This document shows, one piece after another, positions 8,858 through 17,506 of a stretch of 64,000 bases of DNA. Source of the stretch: Paenibacillus sp. FSL K6-0276 (GTDB lineage: Bacteria; Bacillota; Bacilli; Paenibacillales; Paenibacillaceae); contig NZ_CP150276.1 of NCBI RefSeq assembly GCF_037977235.1, forward strand, positions 3,906,001 through 3,970,000. The letters run 5' to 3'. The translations under genes were made by a program, and so were the position numbers. The number at the start of each line of letters is the position of its first letter. Within the stretch, counting starts at the first letter, position 1. The notes below the pieces were generated by a model that was not told where the DNA came from, did not search any database, and saw only the letters and a program-made list of their open reading frames with translations.

Positions 8858-9751
8858 ATGAAAAGAATAATTCAAACATTCGGGTATTTAGGTAATACAT
8901 TGTTAGCAGCAGCTTTACTGTCATGGATCTGCGTATTTTTTATTAACGGCTTACCCGGAGTTTATGCTTGGTTGGCACTTAAATTTATCATCCCAATTCT
9001 AGGTTTCGTAGGAGTATTACTCAATATCCTTTTAATTTTAGTTTTTATCATCAAGAAGAAAAGCATTTCTAAGAAATGGGTACATCTCGTTTTATGTACT
9101 GTATTAGCTTCACATTTCCTCCTGACCATGAATATTATACAGTTGGCATATCCTGTACGTATAATCAACGTCCACCCTTCAGTCACAGTTAAATGGCCAT
9201 TTTCTGAGCAAACAGTTGTTGGCTGGGGTGGTGATTCCACCGACAATAATCTGCCTCATGCCACTTGGCCTTCGGAACGTTGGGCCTATGATTTAGTCAT
9301 GGAACCCTATAATACAGGAAGTACTAATCTGGAAGATTACGGAATTTGGAAGCAAAAGGTCCTATCACCGGTATCTGGAACGGTTATTGCAGCTTTTGAC
9401 GATGAATCTGATATTGTGCCAGGTACCGAAAAATTCATTTCTATGGAAGGAAATCACGTTTATCTTAGAATTGATGCAACGGGAACCTACTTATTACTTA
9501 ATCACCTCAAACAAGATAGTGTTACCGTTGCAGTTGGAGATCACGTCAAGGCCGGAGAAGTGCTTGGACATGTAGGAAATAGTGGTTCCACATCGGAACC
9601 CCATCTGCATATTCATCATCAGCGCCAAGACCCAACCCAAACCCTCTTGCCTATTCTGGCCGAAGGTCTGCCGTTATACTTTGAAGGGACAAATGCAGAG
9701 GTTATGCCGTTAAAAGGAACAAAAGTCACGCCAATCCGCAATGAATCATGA
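8858..9751 (+). CDS. Membrane-anchored M23 peptidase family protein
   Basis: 297 residues. Three hydrophobic helices (about 12-32, 38-65, 76-96) precede an outward-facing M23/LytM-type domain. Visible motifs are H134...D145 (LPHATWPSERWAYDL), VLSPVSGTVIAA at 168-179, GNHVYLRI, LLLNHLKQ (H216), VGDHVKAGEVLGHVGNSG at 226-243 and EPHLHIH with H249/H251/H253. These match the Hx(n)D and HxH zinc ligands of M23 endopeptidases, so it may cut peptidoglycan peptides or bind walls. A good Shine-Dalgarno (TTAGGAG) precedes ATG 8858. It stands alone, convergent with the large phosphatase gene. Confidence 0.82.
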   Translation: MKRIIQTFGYLGNTLLAAALLSWICVFFINGLPGVYAWLALKFIIPILGFVGVLLNILLILVFIIKKKSISKKWVHLVLCTVLASHFLLTMNIIQLAYPVRIINVHPSVTVKWPFSEQTVVGWGGDSTDNNLPHATWPSERWAYDLVMEPYNTGSTNLEDYGIWKQKVLSPVSGTVIAAFDDESDIVPGTEKFISMEGNHVYLRIDATGTYLLLNHLKQDSVTVAVGDHVKAGEVLGHVGNSGSTSEPHLHIHHQRQDPTQTLLPILAEGLPLYFEGTNAEVMPLKGTKVTPIRNES

Positions 9752-9820
9752 TCTGGTAAAAAGTGAAGCTATCTTTCGGAGGAGTTACCGTAGGAGGAAT
9801 GGACAGCTTCAACAACTATG

Positions 9821-9860
9821 AAAAAAAGGCGTTAACGGATGCCTAAGCCCCGTCGACGCC
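9821..9860 (-). terminator. Terminator after purple-acid-phosphatase-like gene
   Basis: An 11-bp stem with one mismatch (9828-9838 with 9850-9860) is followed by seven T residues on the minus strand, 12 bp past the stop. Confidence 0.85.
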
Positions 9861-9872
9861 TCCTCTATCCAT

Positions 9873-12461
9873 TCATTGCATTCCTACCTCTGCTGGAAGC
9901 GAGTTATTTCTTGTCCCCACTGCTTTAATAACGAAATTGTAGGCTTTAGCAGAATCCATACCGTTTAATGTATAGCTGTAACTCGACTGACCGCTTACCG
10001 TCGGCACATACACGCTCCAATTTGTGCTGACTTTATCATTTTTCTCGTAAATCCGGTAACCTCGCACAGGCTCAGAGCTATTTGCTGGCGCTTTCCACGA
10101 AAGAACTGCACGGTTCCCTGACTGTCTTACTGCACTTGGATTTTCGACAATGCCGGGTTTGACGTCAGTCCGTTTAATACTGTAAGCATCATAGACGGCA
10201 AGAGGTTTATCTTTAACTGCTGTGTAGGATGTGAATTTCAGCACGTCGCTTGTAATGGAAACATCCACGAACATTTTCTTGTTGGGCTGGTCGTTTTTTG
10301 CTGCAAAAAAAGTGTCTGCATCTGGATTAATAGCATAAAATTTCGAAGCGGCCGAGTTGCCCATCAGATACACGGTCCCTTTGGGATTCAGCACATTTCC
10401 TTGCTCATCGGTAATGACATTCTTAATCGGAACGTTGTTCAGCATTTGAAAAGACCTCATATACATATGGTCATGTCCCTCAAACACCATATCCACACCC
10501 AGCTCATCAAATACAGGAATAAGATATTTCCGGTAAAATTCTACCCGGTCGCTTTCTGCCGAAGCATTATCCCCTGAAGAATACGCTCCCTTATGCATCG
10601 AGACGAATTTCCACTTCTTGTCGGTCTTTGCCACTTGATTCCGCATCCATTCCAATTGCTTCGTGAACTGAATATCCGCTTTATACGGCTTAACCTCCCC
10701 TTCGTACTGGGAATTGATCTGCATAAACAGGGCATCACCGTATTCGAAAGCATATACCGACCCGTCATGAGCGCCCGTCCCGACATCTTTTGGAAGATTA
10801 AAATGGTTATAGAAGTTGTTATTCGGATAATCCTCTATCTCATGGTTGCCGATAATCGGTGCAAATGGCACATTGGCAAATTCTTTTTTCGGCACACCTA
10901 AGAACCACTGCCACAGCTGCTCCAGATCACCGTCATCCGTTAGATCCCCTGTAAGAAGAACAAACTTGGGATCTACCGTTTTCTCGATAGCTCTCTTAAA
11001 AGTATCCTGCCACAGATCGAAATTCGATTTACTTGAGCCTTGGGTGTCGGTTACATAGAGGAAATGGAAATCCTGATTATCCGCCTTGTCCGTGGTAAAA
11101 GAACCCGCCTCGCTCCAGCCGTCCGTATCACCGTTACCGGCCCGGTAGATATACTTGGTTCCAGGCTTAAGACCGCTTGCAATAACCTTGTGGCTGGCGA
11201 ACTGTTTATACTTTTTGGAGCTTCTGTCTCCTGATGTCATCAAGGTTTCAATAACTGTTGCGCTGCCCTCATAAGAAGCTGCCAGTTGTTCCGGGAACTC
11301 GCTTCCTCCCGCATTGGAGGCCTCCACTACTTGCACTACTGTACCTCTGACGGTTTCGGCTGTATACCAGTCAAAGGCAATACTTGTCTTTGGGTCTCCA
11401 TTAAAAGTCATGTTCAGCAGCGTTGGTGTTTTGATGCCGGTATCCGGAGACTTCGTCTTAAAACTCCAGGTAATATCGTTCTCAGGTGTCCGGCCATCCG
11501 TAGTCCCCTTAACAAGCTCTTTTGGGATGGTCACTTTATAAGTTTTGCCGGCAGTAAAATTAGGGTGGCTGACTTTAACCGAGTCTTGACCGAGGAGCGA
11601 AGCAGAAATGTTGTTAAGAGGACCATTGTTTTCTGTGATTACAACTTGATAACCACTGTCGAGACTGATGGCTTTATTAAACTTCACAGAGATCTCTGCA
11701 TTAAGGGAAACATCTGCAGCCCCTGAAGCGGGAGTTTTGCTTACCTCAAGAGTGGGAGTGTCCCCAGGTTCGCCGCTGCTACGTGTTCCTTTAATTACTA
11801 CATCTTTGATTCTACTTGAGCCTGAGCTGGACACTGTTCCCCCGCTTACGCTTTTCGTAGAGTTAACCACCCAGCGGATATAGAGTACATCTTGATTGTT
11901 AGTTTCCGCAGGCAATGCGAGGTTCGTTAATTTGCAGGAATTATTAGAACAATTAAAATTGTTCTGGGTTAGAACAAGGTTGCCGCCCGCAACATCTGTC
12001 CATTCCTGCTGATCTATACTGTATTGCACCTTAAAATCCCTAGGTCCTGTACTTGAAGAAGTTTGCTGTGAAGAGAGGAAGATACCTTCGAAGCCTTGGG
12101 TAGAAAGCGTAGCAAGCCAGTATTTAGTGCCCGTTCCTTCATGCCAGCCCTGGTTGCGTACGCTGTTCTCACTGGGCTCATAGGTGTATGCATCCGTATT
12201 TGTTCCTACATCACGAATGGATGAAGCCGTTTGATATACCCCGCCTGTAGCCGGAAATACCCCGTTCTCGCCTTTGTCTTTAAAAATCCACTGGGCAATC
12301 GTTTCCTGAGCTGCAGTTACTTCGCTTGCAAGATCTTCCTCATTTCCCTCCCTTCCTGCTGAAACAAAACCGGTCAACTCCATGGCAAGCAGCAAACCTA
12401 TAACCATTAGACTGATTACCTTGGGAAATCTGTTTTTGAGATAAGATTGGTGGTTATCCAT
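9873..12461 (-). CDS. Secreted purple-acid-phosphatase-like metallophosphoesterase
   Basis: Large exported enzyme (862 residues from ATG 12461). Reading order: signal peptide; a discoidin-like beta region (to about 240); a Big_5 Ig-like domain (EVSKTPASGAADVSLNAEISVKF..., about 245-345); a purple acid phosphatase N-terminal domain (about 350-465); a calcineurin-type metallophosphoesterase core with YVTDTQG, GDLTDDG, IGNHEIED, SMHKGAY and GHDHMYMRS; and a C-terminal fibronectin type III domain. All the metal-ligand motifs are present, so it is probably an active phosphatase or phosphodiesterase on the cell surface. A GTG 30 bp upstream is possible, but AGAGGGAG sits 9 bp before ATG 12461. The gene follows the chitosanase on the same strand after a hairpin. 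Confidence 0.88.
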   Translation of the reverse strand: MDNHQSYLKNRFPKVISLMVIGLLLAMELTGFVSAGREGNEEDLASEVTAAQETIAQWIFKDKGENGVFPATGGVYQTASSIRDVGTNTDAYTYEPSENSVRNQGWHEGTGTKYWLATLSTQGFEGIFLSSQQTSSSTGPRDFKVQYSIDQQEWTDVAGGNLVLTQNNFNCSNNSCKLTNLALPAETNNQDVLYIRWVVNSTKSVSGGTVSSSGSSRIKDVVIKGTRSSGEPGDTPTLEVSKTPASGAADVSLNAEISVKFNKAISLDSGYQVVITENNGPLNNISASLLGQDSVKVSHPNFTAGKTYKVTIPKELVKGTTDGRTPENDITWSFKTKSPDTGIKTPTLLNMTFNGDPKTSIAFDWYTAETVRGTVVQVVEASNAGGSEFPEQLAASYEGSATVIETLMTSGDRSSKKYKQFASHKVIASGLKPGTKYIYRAGNGDTDGWSEAGSFTTDKADNQDFHFLYVTDTQGSSKSNFDLWQDTFKRAIEKTVDPKFVLLTGDLTDDGDLEQLWQWFLGVPKKEFANVPFAPIIGNHEIEDYPNNNFYNHFNLPKDVGTGAHDGSVYAFEYGDALFMQINSQYEGEVKPYKADIQFTKQLEWMRNQVAKTDKKWKFVSMHKGAYSSGDNASAESDRVEFYRKYLIPVFDELGVDMVFEGHDHMYMRSFQMLNNVPIKNVITDEQGNVLNPKGTVYLMGNSAASKFYAINPDADTFFAAKNDQPNKKMFVDVSITSDVLKFTSYTAVKDKPLAVYDAYSIKRTDVKPGIVENPSAVRQSGNRAVLSWKAPANSSEPVRGYRIYEKNDKVSTNWSVYVPTVSGQSSYSYTLNGMDSAKAYNFVIKAVGTRNNSLPAEVGMQ

Positions 12462-12500
12462 TCGACCCATCTCCCTCTTCATTAATCTCACTTATCATCG

Positions 12501-12529
12501 AACCGCCGTCTCCAAGAAGAACGGCGGTT
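12501..12529. terminator. Hairpin between chitosanase and phosphatase genes
   Basis: A perfect 9-bp inverted repeat (AACCGCCGT 12501-12509 with ACGGCGGTT 12521-12529) lies 22 bp past the chitosanase stop. It has no T run on the minus strand but four T on the plus strand, so it may be a weak terminator or a processing/attenuation hairpin. Confidence 0.45.
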
Positions 12530-12550
12530 TTGTCTACTCTCGCATTCCTG

Positions 12551-13459
12551 TTATTGGAGTTCCCAGTCGGTGACTTGAAGGACTGCCGAATCTGCACCCT
12601 TCAGGTCTGTCTCTCCCATGTTGAGCAAATTGCTCCACTGCTTCACACGGTTCTTGCCGTTAGGCGGAGAGTTGTACTCATTAGTATCCACAATTTTGGT
12701 CCGTTCTTTATAGAATTTGGTCATGAAAGTCTTCTCATCTGTGCTGCTTCCTGATTTACCCAAAAGCCCTTGAAGAGTCTCGGAGCCGCCGGTAGCTCCA
12801 TGGTTCAGCGCTGCATCCACGAAGGAACCAATAGTTAATGCCGAGTTAAAGCCGCGATTGCGGGCCTGCTCCACACTGTATTTAATGTAGATATTGTAGA
12901 ACGTTTTCCACATAGCCTCTCTCCACTCGGGATCATTTTGCAAATTGCCGATTTTTCTGCAGAAGCTCTCTTCGCTTTCATTGATTTCGAGGATCTTCCC
13001 TTTCATCGAACCCTTGACACCGATCCGGGCCAATGCGCCTTTAACCGAAGGATTACTCGCGCCTTTGGCAGCATCATATGCCTTGAACAGTTCCGGACCG
13101 TCGGGACCGGTATCATTTGAGCCGCCTGTAGTCGCACCGAATATTCCAATCGTATACCCGCGGTCATCATCAATATCTTCACAATATCCGTAAAAATTGA
13201 TCCAGTTCAGATCGTCCTGCTCCGGTTTGTTGACAAGCATCATAATATTGTTCCACTGCTCACCATCCAGACCTGTGTTGTCGCGCAAGAATTGAAGTGT
13301 TGCCGGTGAGAAATTAGAATCAGGGTTCCCTGCCGCATAACTTTTCTGTTGAGATGCATTGGACAGATAGCCATAAGAAAAAATCATTGAAAAACTGAGC
13401 AGGATCAACAATGAAAATTTCATCTTCTTGGAAACCTTACTATTCGTTGAATTAAGCAC
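12551..13459 (-). CDS. csn: Secreted GH46 chitosanase
   Basis: Endo-hydrolysis of beta-1,4 glucosamine polymers outside the cell. After a signal peptide (about 1-43) the mature part closely follows the Bacillus circulans MH-K1 chitosanase as I recall it: NFSPATLQFLRDNTGLDGEQWNNIM, NKPEQDDLNWINFYGYCEDIDDDRGYTIG, GATTGGSNDTGPDGPELFKAYDAAKG, SVEQARNRGFNSALTIGSFVDAALNHGATGGS and the final PPNGKNRVKQW...QVTDWEL. The catalytic pair (E37 and D55 of the mature MH-K1 enzyme) corresponds to E80 and D98 here. Length (302) is normal. The start is GTG 13459 with AAAGGAG 8 bp upstream. A palindromic operator lies 25 bp before the start, and an AraC regulator is divergently transcribed. Confidence 0.95.
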   Translation of the reverse strand: MLNSTNSKVSKKMKFSLLILLSFSMIFSYGYLSNASQQKSYAAGNPDSNFSPATLQFLRDNTGLDGEQWNNIMMLVNKPEQDDLNWINFYGYCEDIDDDRGYTIGIFGATTGGSNDTGPDGPELFKAYDAAKGASNPSVKGALARIGVKGSMKGKILEINESEESFCRKIGNLQNDPEWREAMWKTFYNIYIKYSVEQARNRGFNSALTIGSFVDAALNHGATGGSETLQGLLGKSGSSTDEKTFMTKFYKERTKIVDTNEYNSPPNGKNRVKQWSNLLNMGETDLKGADSAVLQVTDWELQ

Positions 13460-13482
13460 CGCAATCTCTCCTTTAATTAAAT

Positions 13483-13502
13483 AGTTTAAGCGCTTTAACT
13501 TT
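13483..13502. promoter_or_regulatory. Palindromic operator upstream of csn (repeat copy 2)
   Basis: The core AAGCGCTT (13488-13495) within a 20-bp sequence also found at 6399-6418. It lies 24-43 bp upstream of the csn start, a position suited to a repressor. From memory, Streptomyces chitosanase genes are repressed by the ROK-family CsnR at an AAAGCGCTTT-type palindrome, which this resembles. Confidence 0.5.
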
Positions 13503-13695
13503 GAGTGGCAGTGAACCTTATCCCCAACCTATCTGAGCATGACAGCCCTCCTTTTTTCCAACACTTGGTAATTCAATTCAAGCTTATCTCAAAAAGTTTG
13601 TCCAAACAGCACGTATTTTCTTGTAATTATTAATTTTTATACATATGTTGCTACAAACCCTAGATTAAGTCTACAATCCTCTTAGGAGGTGCTGA

Positions 13696-14535
13696 ATGAA
13701 ACCGGTATTTTATGAATCTACTCTTTTTGACATCAGCCGCAAGAAACAGGTATACACCAGCATGCCTTCAAGACACTATCATGATGCATATGAGATTCTG
13801 TATTTAATATCCGGGGATTTTTATTATTTTATAGGGGACAGAACCTACCAGGTTGCGGGCGGTACGTTGCTATTTATGGATATTCACGAAATGCACAAAC
13901 TGGTTAATTCCGGCTGCAATATGTATGAACGGGTTACACTGCTGTTTAAAAAAGAATTCCTGCAGCATTTCTGCACCGGCGGTCAAAGTGAGGAACTGTT
14001 CGAATTGTTCAAAAGTGATTACCGCGCTTTGAAGATGACCGGGATAGATCAGTATTTCATCGAACAGCTTTTTCAGAAGATGATTCAGGAGGGGAAGAAG
14101 CAAGCCCGCGGATATGAACAGTACCAACAACTATTATTGGTGGAGTTGCTCCTCTATCTTAATCGTAAACTATTTGACAGCCGTGTAGCTCCAATGGTGG
14201 AATCCAATCGTACACACAAGAAAGTCCTGGACATCGTTAATTATGTAAATCAACATTATATGGAACCGCTTAAGCTCTGTGAGATTTCACGGCAATTCGA
14301 CATAAGCTCTTCCTACCTATGCCGAACTTTTAAAGAAGCCACCGGGTTCAGCTTCATTGAATATATCAATAACATCCGCATTAAAGAAGCGCGTGATTTG
14401 CTGGTTGGCTCTTCTTTTAATGTTACTGAAATTGCAGGTATGGTTGGGTTTGATAATACCTCCCATTTTGGACGAACCTTCAAATTAATGATGGGCATCT
14501 CGCCGCTCTGCTTCCGCAAACAATTTAAGTCTTAA
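13696..14535 (+). CDS. AraC-family regulator, cupin type
   Basis: 279 residues: an N-terminal cupin-like sensor (RHYHDAYEILYLISGDFYYFIGDRTYQV...GTLLFMDIHEMHKL) and a C-terminal double helix-turn-helix (about 175-279: LCEISRQFDISSSYLCRTFKEATGFSFIEYIN and VTEIAGMVGFDNTSHFGRTFKLMMGISPLCFRK). AGGAGG lies 8 bp before ATG 13696. It is divergent from csn with a 236-bp shared intergenic region, so it may regulate the chitosanase in response to a sugar ligand. Confidence 0.9.
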   Translation: MKPVFYESTLFDISRKKQVYTSMPSRHYHDAYEILYLISGDFYYFIGDRTYQVAGGTLLFMDIHEMHKLVNSGCNMYERVTLLFKKEFLQHFCTGGQSEELFELFKSDYRALKMTGIDQYFIEQLFQKMIQEGKKQARGYEQYQQLLLVELLLYLNRKLFDSRVAPMVESNRTHKKVLDIVNYVNQHYMEPLKLCEISRQFDISSSYLCRTFKEATGFSFIEYINNIRIKEARDLLVGSSFNVTEIAGMVGFDNTSHFGRTFKLMMGISPLCFRKQFKS

Positions 14536-14556
14536 TAGCAAAAACACTGGAATACG

Positions 14557-15276
14557 TCAAGACATTTCGTCAAGCCGAACAAATTGCAGGTTTCTTGCCT
14601 GCAGTTGGTTTAGCACTTCTTCTAAAACTAGCAGCATAAAATAAGGAGCATGCCGGTCCGCGCCCGCAGTCTCACCGCTGTCGTGAAGTAAGACAACGGA
14701 GCCATCGGTAATTCCACCTAATAGAATGGCCTGCATCCGGGTTTGACAGGACCGGATGTTCCAGTCGCCCGCCTTCAGTGACCATAGAACAATTCGATAC
14801 TGCTTGTGCCGAAAGAAATCAAATAGATTGATTAATCCCCAGGGTGGACGGTAATGATTGGGTCTGATTCCGACAATAGACTCTATAATATCAGCGGAGC
14901 GTTCCAGATGTTCTCGCCTAATAGTACTGGGTAGCATCAGCCAATTAGATGTATGGCAATAATTATGGATGCCAATCTGATGGCCTTCCCGATCCATTCT
15001 TCTGATCAGATCTGGATACTGCTCCGCTCGCGATCCAAGCATGAAAAAAGTAGCCTTCACTTGATGTAACTTCAATAAATCCAGTAATTCCGGCGTATAT
15101 TTCGGATGTGGCCCATCATCAAAAGTGAATGCCACCTGTTTTTTTACCGTTCCTTTGCGAAAGACACCAAAGCCGCTCACTCGCGTAATCAAACTCGGAA
15201 TAAACATGTAAAGAGTGGCGGCACATAGTATTCCTCCTATCAGATATGTAAGTATGATTACACCTCCATATAACAA
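14557..15276 (-). CDS. Polysaccharide deacetylase (CE4)
   Basis: 239 residues: a membrane anchor (about 4-30) followed by the NodB homology domain. Motif 1 is AFTFDDGPH, motif 2 GIHNYCHTS (metal-binding HxxxH-like), motif 3 RPPWG, motif 4 W in LWSLKAGDWN, and motif 5 VLLHDSG. The metal-dependent fold should remove N-acetyl groups from an envelope or chitin-like glycan on the outer face of the membrane. The start is TTG 15276 with GGATAGG 8 bp upstream. It follows the preceding gene by 9 bp, so the two form an operon. Confidence 0.9.
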   Translation of the reverse strand: MLYGGVIILTYLIGGILCAATLYMFIPSLITRVSGFGVFRKGTVKKQVAFTFDDGPHPKYTPELLDLLKLHQVKATFFMLGSRAEQYPDLIRRMDREGHQIGIHNYCHTSNWLMLPSTIRREHLERSADIIESIVGIRPNHYRPPWGLINLFDFFRHKQYRIVLWSLKAGDWNIRSCQTRMQAILLGGITDGSVVLLHDSGETAGADRHAPYFMLLVLEEVLNQLQARNLQFVRLDEMS

Positions 15277-15285
15277 GCTTAAGAC

Positions 15286-15891
15286 CTATCCAGAGTAGTT
15301 CTGTCCGGGTGAGAATCGATTCTTCAGTGAGGCGCGTGAATGAATCAGTAACATCGGGACCAGTTGCTCTGTTCGCCGATTGATTCTTTGTCTCCCTTCC
15401 GGATGCATGGCAGACAGCAGCAATCGAAGATAGATGGTGGTGATGCGTTCGAAAACGCCGGACTTTATATTTTGTTGTTCAAAGCCAAGACCGTGTGTTA
15501 ATCCTCGATGGAGCAGTGTAATCCCCAATAAAGCCTTGACCTGCCTGAACTCGGACTGCGATTCGAAGGCTTCGTTGATTTGCTGCATTGATTTGCGCAG
15601 CATGCGAGCCGTTTGCAGTGCGGCACGATCCGATCCTTCGGACCGGATCAACTTCAGGATTCTTTCATTGTCGAGGTGGAGTTCTCCCACCCACTCTCCC
15701 TGATTGATGACCGTGGCGTCTTGGCATAAAATAGGCTGTCCCCGGTGCTTTTTTAGCATCACGGTACATATACCAAAGCGTGACTTATGCGATCCACGAA
15801 AATGTGAAAGCAACGCAAAAGCTTTTTCCCACATCATCCAGACGGACTGCACCGTGTTTTTACGTATTTTAAAACCCAACTCATTCACCAT
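15286..15891 (-). CDS. Hypothetical protein, possibly YkoP-like
   Basis: 201 residues, cytosolic by composition, rich in Arg and His, without signal peptide or membrane helix. It resembles the B. subtilis YkoP-type proteins that sit beside polysaccharide deacetylases, but this is from memory and weak. Features: WMMWEKAFALLSHFRGSH near 18-35, RFGICTVMLKKHRG, GEWVGELHLDNE and a C-terminal helical part. It is translated just upstream of the CE4 gene, which suggests a joint role in glycan modification. Confidence 0.5.
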   Translation of the reverse strand: MVNELGFKIRKNTVQSVWMMWEKAFALLSHFRGSHKSRFGICTVMLKKHRGQPILCQDATVINQGEWVGELHLDNERILKLIRSEGSDRAALQTARMLRKSMQQINEAFESQSEFRQVKALLGITLLHRGLTHGLGFEQQNIKSGVFERITTIYLRLLLSAMHPEGRQRINRRTEQLVPMLLIHSRASLKNRFSPGQNYSG

Positions 15892-16203
15892 CCTTAAAAC
15901 AGTTTATTGTTTCTCATTTCATCCATTGTACCTAACGGAACTTTCTTTTTTCTTATCCGCTTCTTACAAAAATCTTAAGAACTGTTCGACTGCAACAAGG
16001 AACATATTGAACCCCATTAAGTCTTTCATAACGTCTACTTATATTTGACGCTATACACCGGAATTTCTCTGCGCGTATATCAAATTTTTCTACAACTATT
16101 TTCATTCGGATCTACATTTTGGGTATCCATTTAAAAAAATCCCTTTCCATTTGGACATAAGCTTCTCCAGACCACATTGCGGCCCCACGCGACTTCAAAG
16201 TAA
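15892..16203. other. Intergenic region upstream of the deacetylase operon
   Basis: About 310 bp with no coding evidence. It presumably holds the promoter for the minus-strand deacetylase operon; no clear -35/-10 pair was picked out. Confidence 0.3.
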
Positions 16204-16231
16204 AAAGGTAACTTCAAATGAAGTTACCTTT
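16200..16231 (-). terminator. Terminator of the ABC/MFS operon
   Basis: A 13-bp stem (16204-16216 with 16219-16231, effectively 12 bp with a tetraloop) runs into five T on the minus strand about 55 bp after the MFS stop. Confidence 0.85.
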
Positions 16232-16285
16232 AATAAACCATCGTTATGATATCATTTCATCGTTTTTTGTTTATTGACCACAAAT

Positions 16286-17494
16286 TTACTGGCTGTTTAA
16301 CTCACCTGCCTCCTCATGATGAATTAGACATGCCGCTAGCAACCCAATGCACAGAATACATGCCAATAGAAGAAACGTAATTAAATAACTTGCATTATTC
16401 ATCAATTGAAGCGAGATAATCGGACCGAAGCTTGTGCCTGTAAACAATACAAAAGTATATACGGATACAGCTATCCCGCGCATCTTGCCGCCCACTTGCC
16501 CAACAAGCGAAACAAGTGAAGGAACGGCTAGTGCGATCCCCCCCACAAAAAGGATGCTCATCACAATAAGAAGTGGCAGATTAGAAATCATCCCCATAGA
16601 CGCCAAACCAATAATCGCTAGCAACAATCCACCGCGAAGCGTTATACCTACGCCGACACGCTTGGATATTCTTCCCGCGAATGGAGAAACGAGCATGCCT
16701 AATATGCCGATAAAACGGACAGAAAGAATTTCTTGCTTGCTTAGCTCATATGGAGCTGTACTTAGATAGTTACCCAGCACTGTATACATGCTTACAAAAG
16801 ACATAAGCAGAACGAATGCCACTAGATAACATAACACCAATTGTTTTTGAACAAACACTTTGCCAATTTGCTTAATAGGCTCCCAGATATTAGCGTGTGC
16901 CTGCTGGATACCTCCTTTGGGAAGGAAGAAGAACACTAATAAGGCGGTCACCGCATAAACAACGGCAAGAATATAAAAAACAGCGTTCCAGCCATAATGC
17001 TCACTAAGCATACTACTAACCACTTGACCAACAATACCTGCAATCAGAAATCCTGTACTGATAAAACCAATGGTAGTTACCCGTTTTTCCGCTGGATACA
17101 TCTCAACCGCATAGGCAAGTGCTACTGGAGAGAAGGTTGCTGCTGCTGCTCCCTGTAGTCCTCTTAAAGATAAAATCCATGCAAAGCTGTGAACGGTTCC
17201 CAGAATTAATGAGATCAATGCCAGGAAAAGGAGCCCTGCAAATATAACAGTCTTCCGTCCGTATTTATCGGACAGCGCGCCATAGATTAAGCAACCAATG
17301 GCAAAGCCTATCGAAAAAGTACTTCCCGCAGCGGCAGCATTCGTCGTGGAAATTTCAAAAAGCTGTGCAAACAATGTAATTAGCGGAATCGTTACGTATA
17401 GACTGGACATGACAACAAGGCCGGTCCAGCAAAGAATAATGGTCATAAGCGTATAATTTCTAGTTGTACCCGTAGCATTGATTGGATTGTTCAT
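16286..17494 (-). CDS. MFS exporter (DHA1-like)
   Basis: About 402 residues, 12 hydrophobic helices. The motif-A region reads GALSDKYGRKTVIFAG between helices 2 and 3, and RGLQGAAAATFSPVALAYAVE carries the helix-4 R/Q-GAA signature of drug and small-molecule exporters. Probably a proton-driven exporter of a toxic compound. A TTG start 12 bp upstream is possible, but GAGGTG is well spaced for ATG 17494. It begins about 12 bp after the stop of the ABC exporter, so the two are one operon under the same MarR-type regulator. Confidence 0.88.
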   Translation of the reverse strand: MNNPINATGTTRNYTLMTIILCWTGLVVMSSLYVTIPLITLFAQLFEISTTNAAAAGSTFSIGFAIGCLIYGALSDKYGRKTVIFAGLLFLALISLILGTVHSFAWILSLRGLQGAAAATFSPVALAYAVEMYPAEKRVTTIGFISTGFLIAGIVGQVVSSMLSEHYGWNAVFYILAVVYAVTALLVFFFLPKGGIQQAHANIWEPIKQIGKVFVQKQLVLCYLVAFVLLMSFVSMYTVLGNYLSTAPYELSKQEILSVRFIGILGMLVSPFAGRISKRVGVGITLRGGLLLAIIGLASMGMISNLPLLIVMSILFVGGIALAVPSLVSLVGQVGGKMRGIAVSVYTFVLFTGTSFGPIISLQLMNNASYLITFLLLACILCIGLLAACLIHHEEAGELNSQ

Positions 17495-17506
17495 ATTACA
17501 CCTCAA

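Noticed and set aside
11286..11883. Plus-strand frames inside the large phosphatase gene
   Set aside because: Antisense to conserved Ig-like and phosphatase domains with no start signals.
12501..12529. Strong terminator splitting csn from the phosphatase gene
   Set aside because: The stem is good but there is no T run on the minus strand, so strong termination is not supported; kept only as a hairpin.
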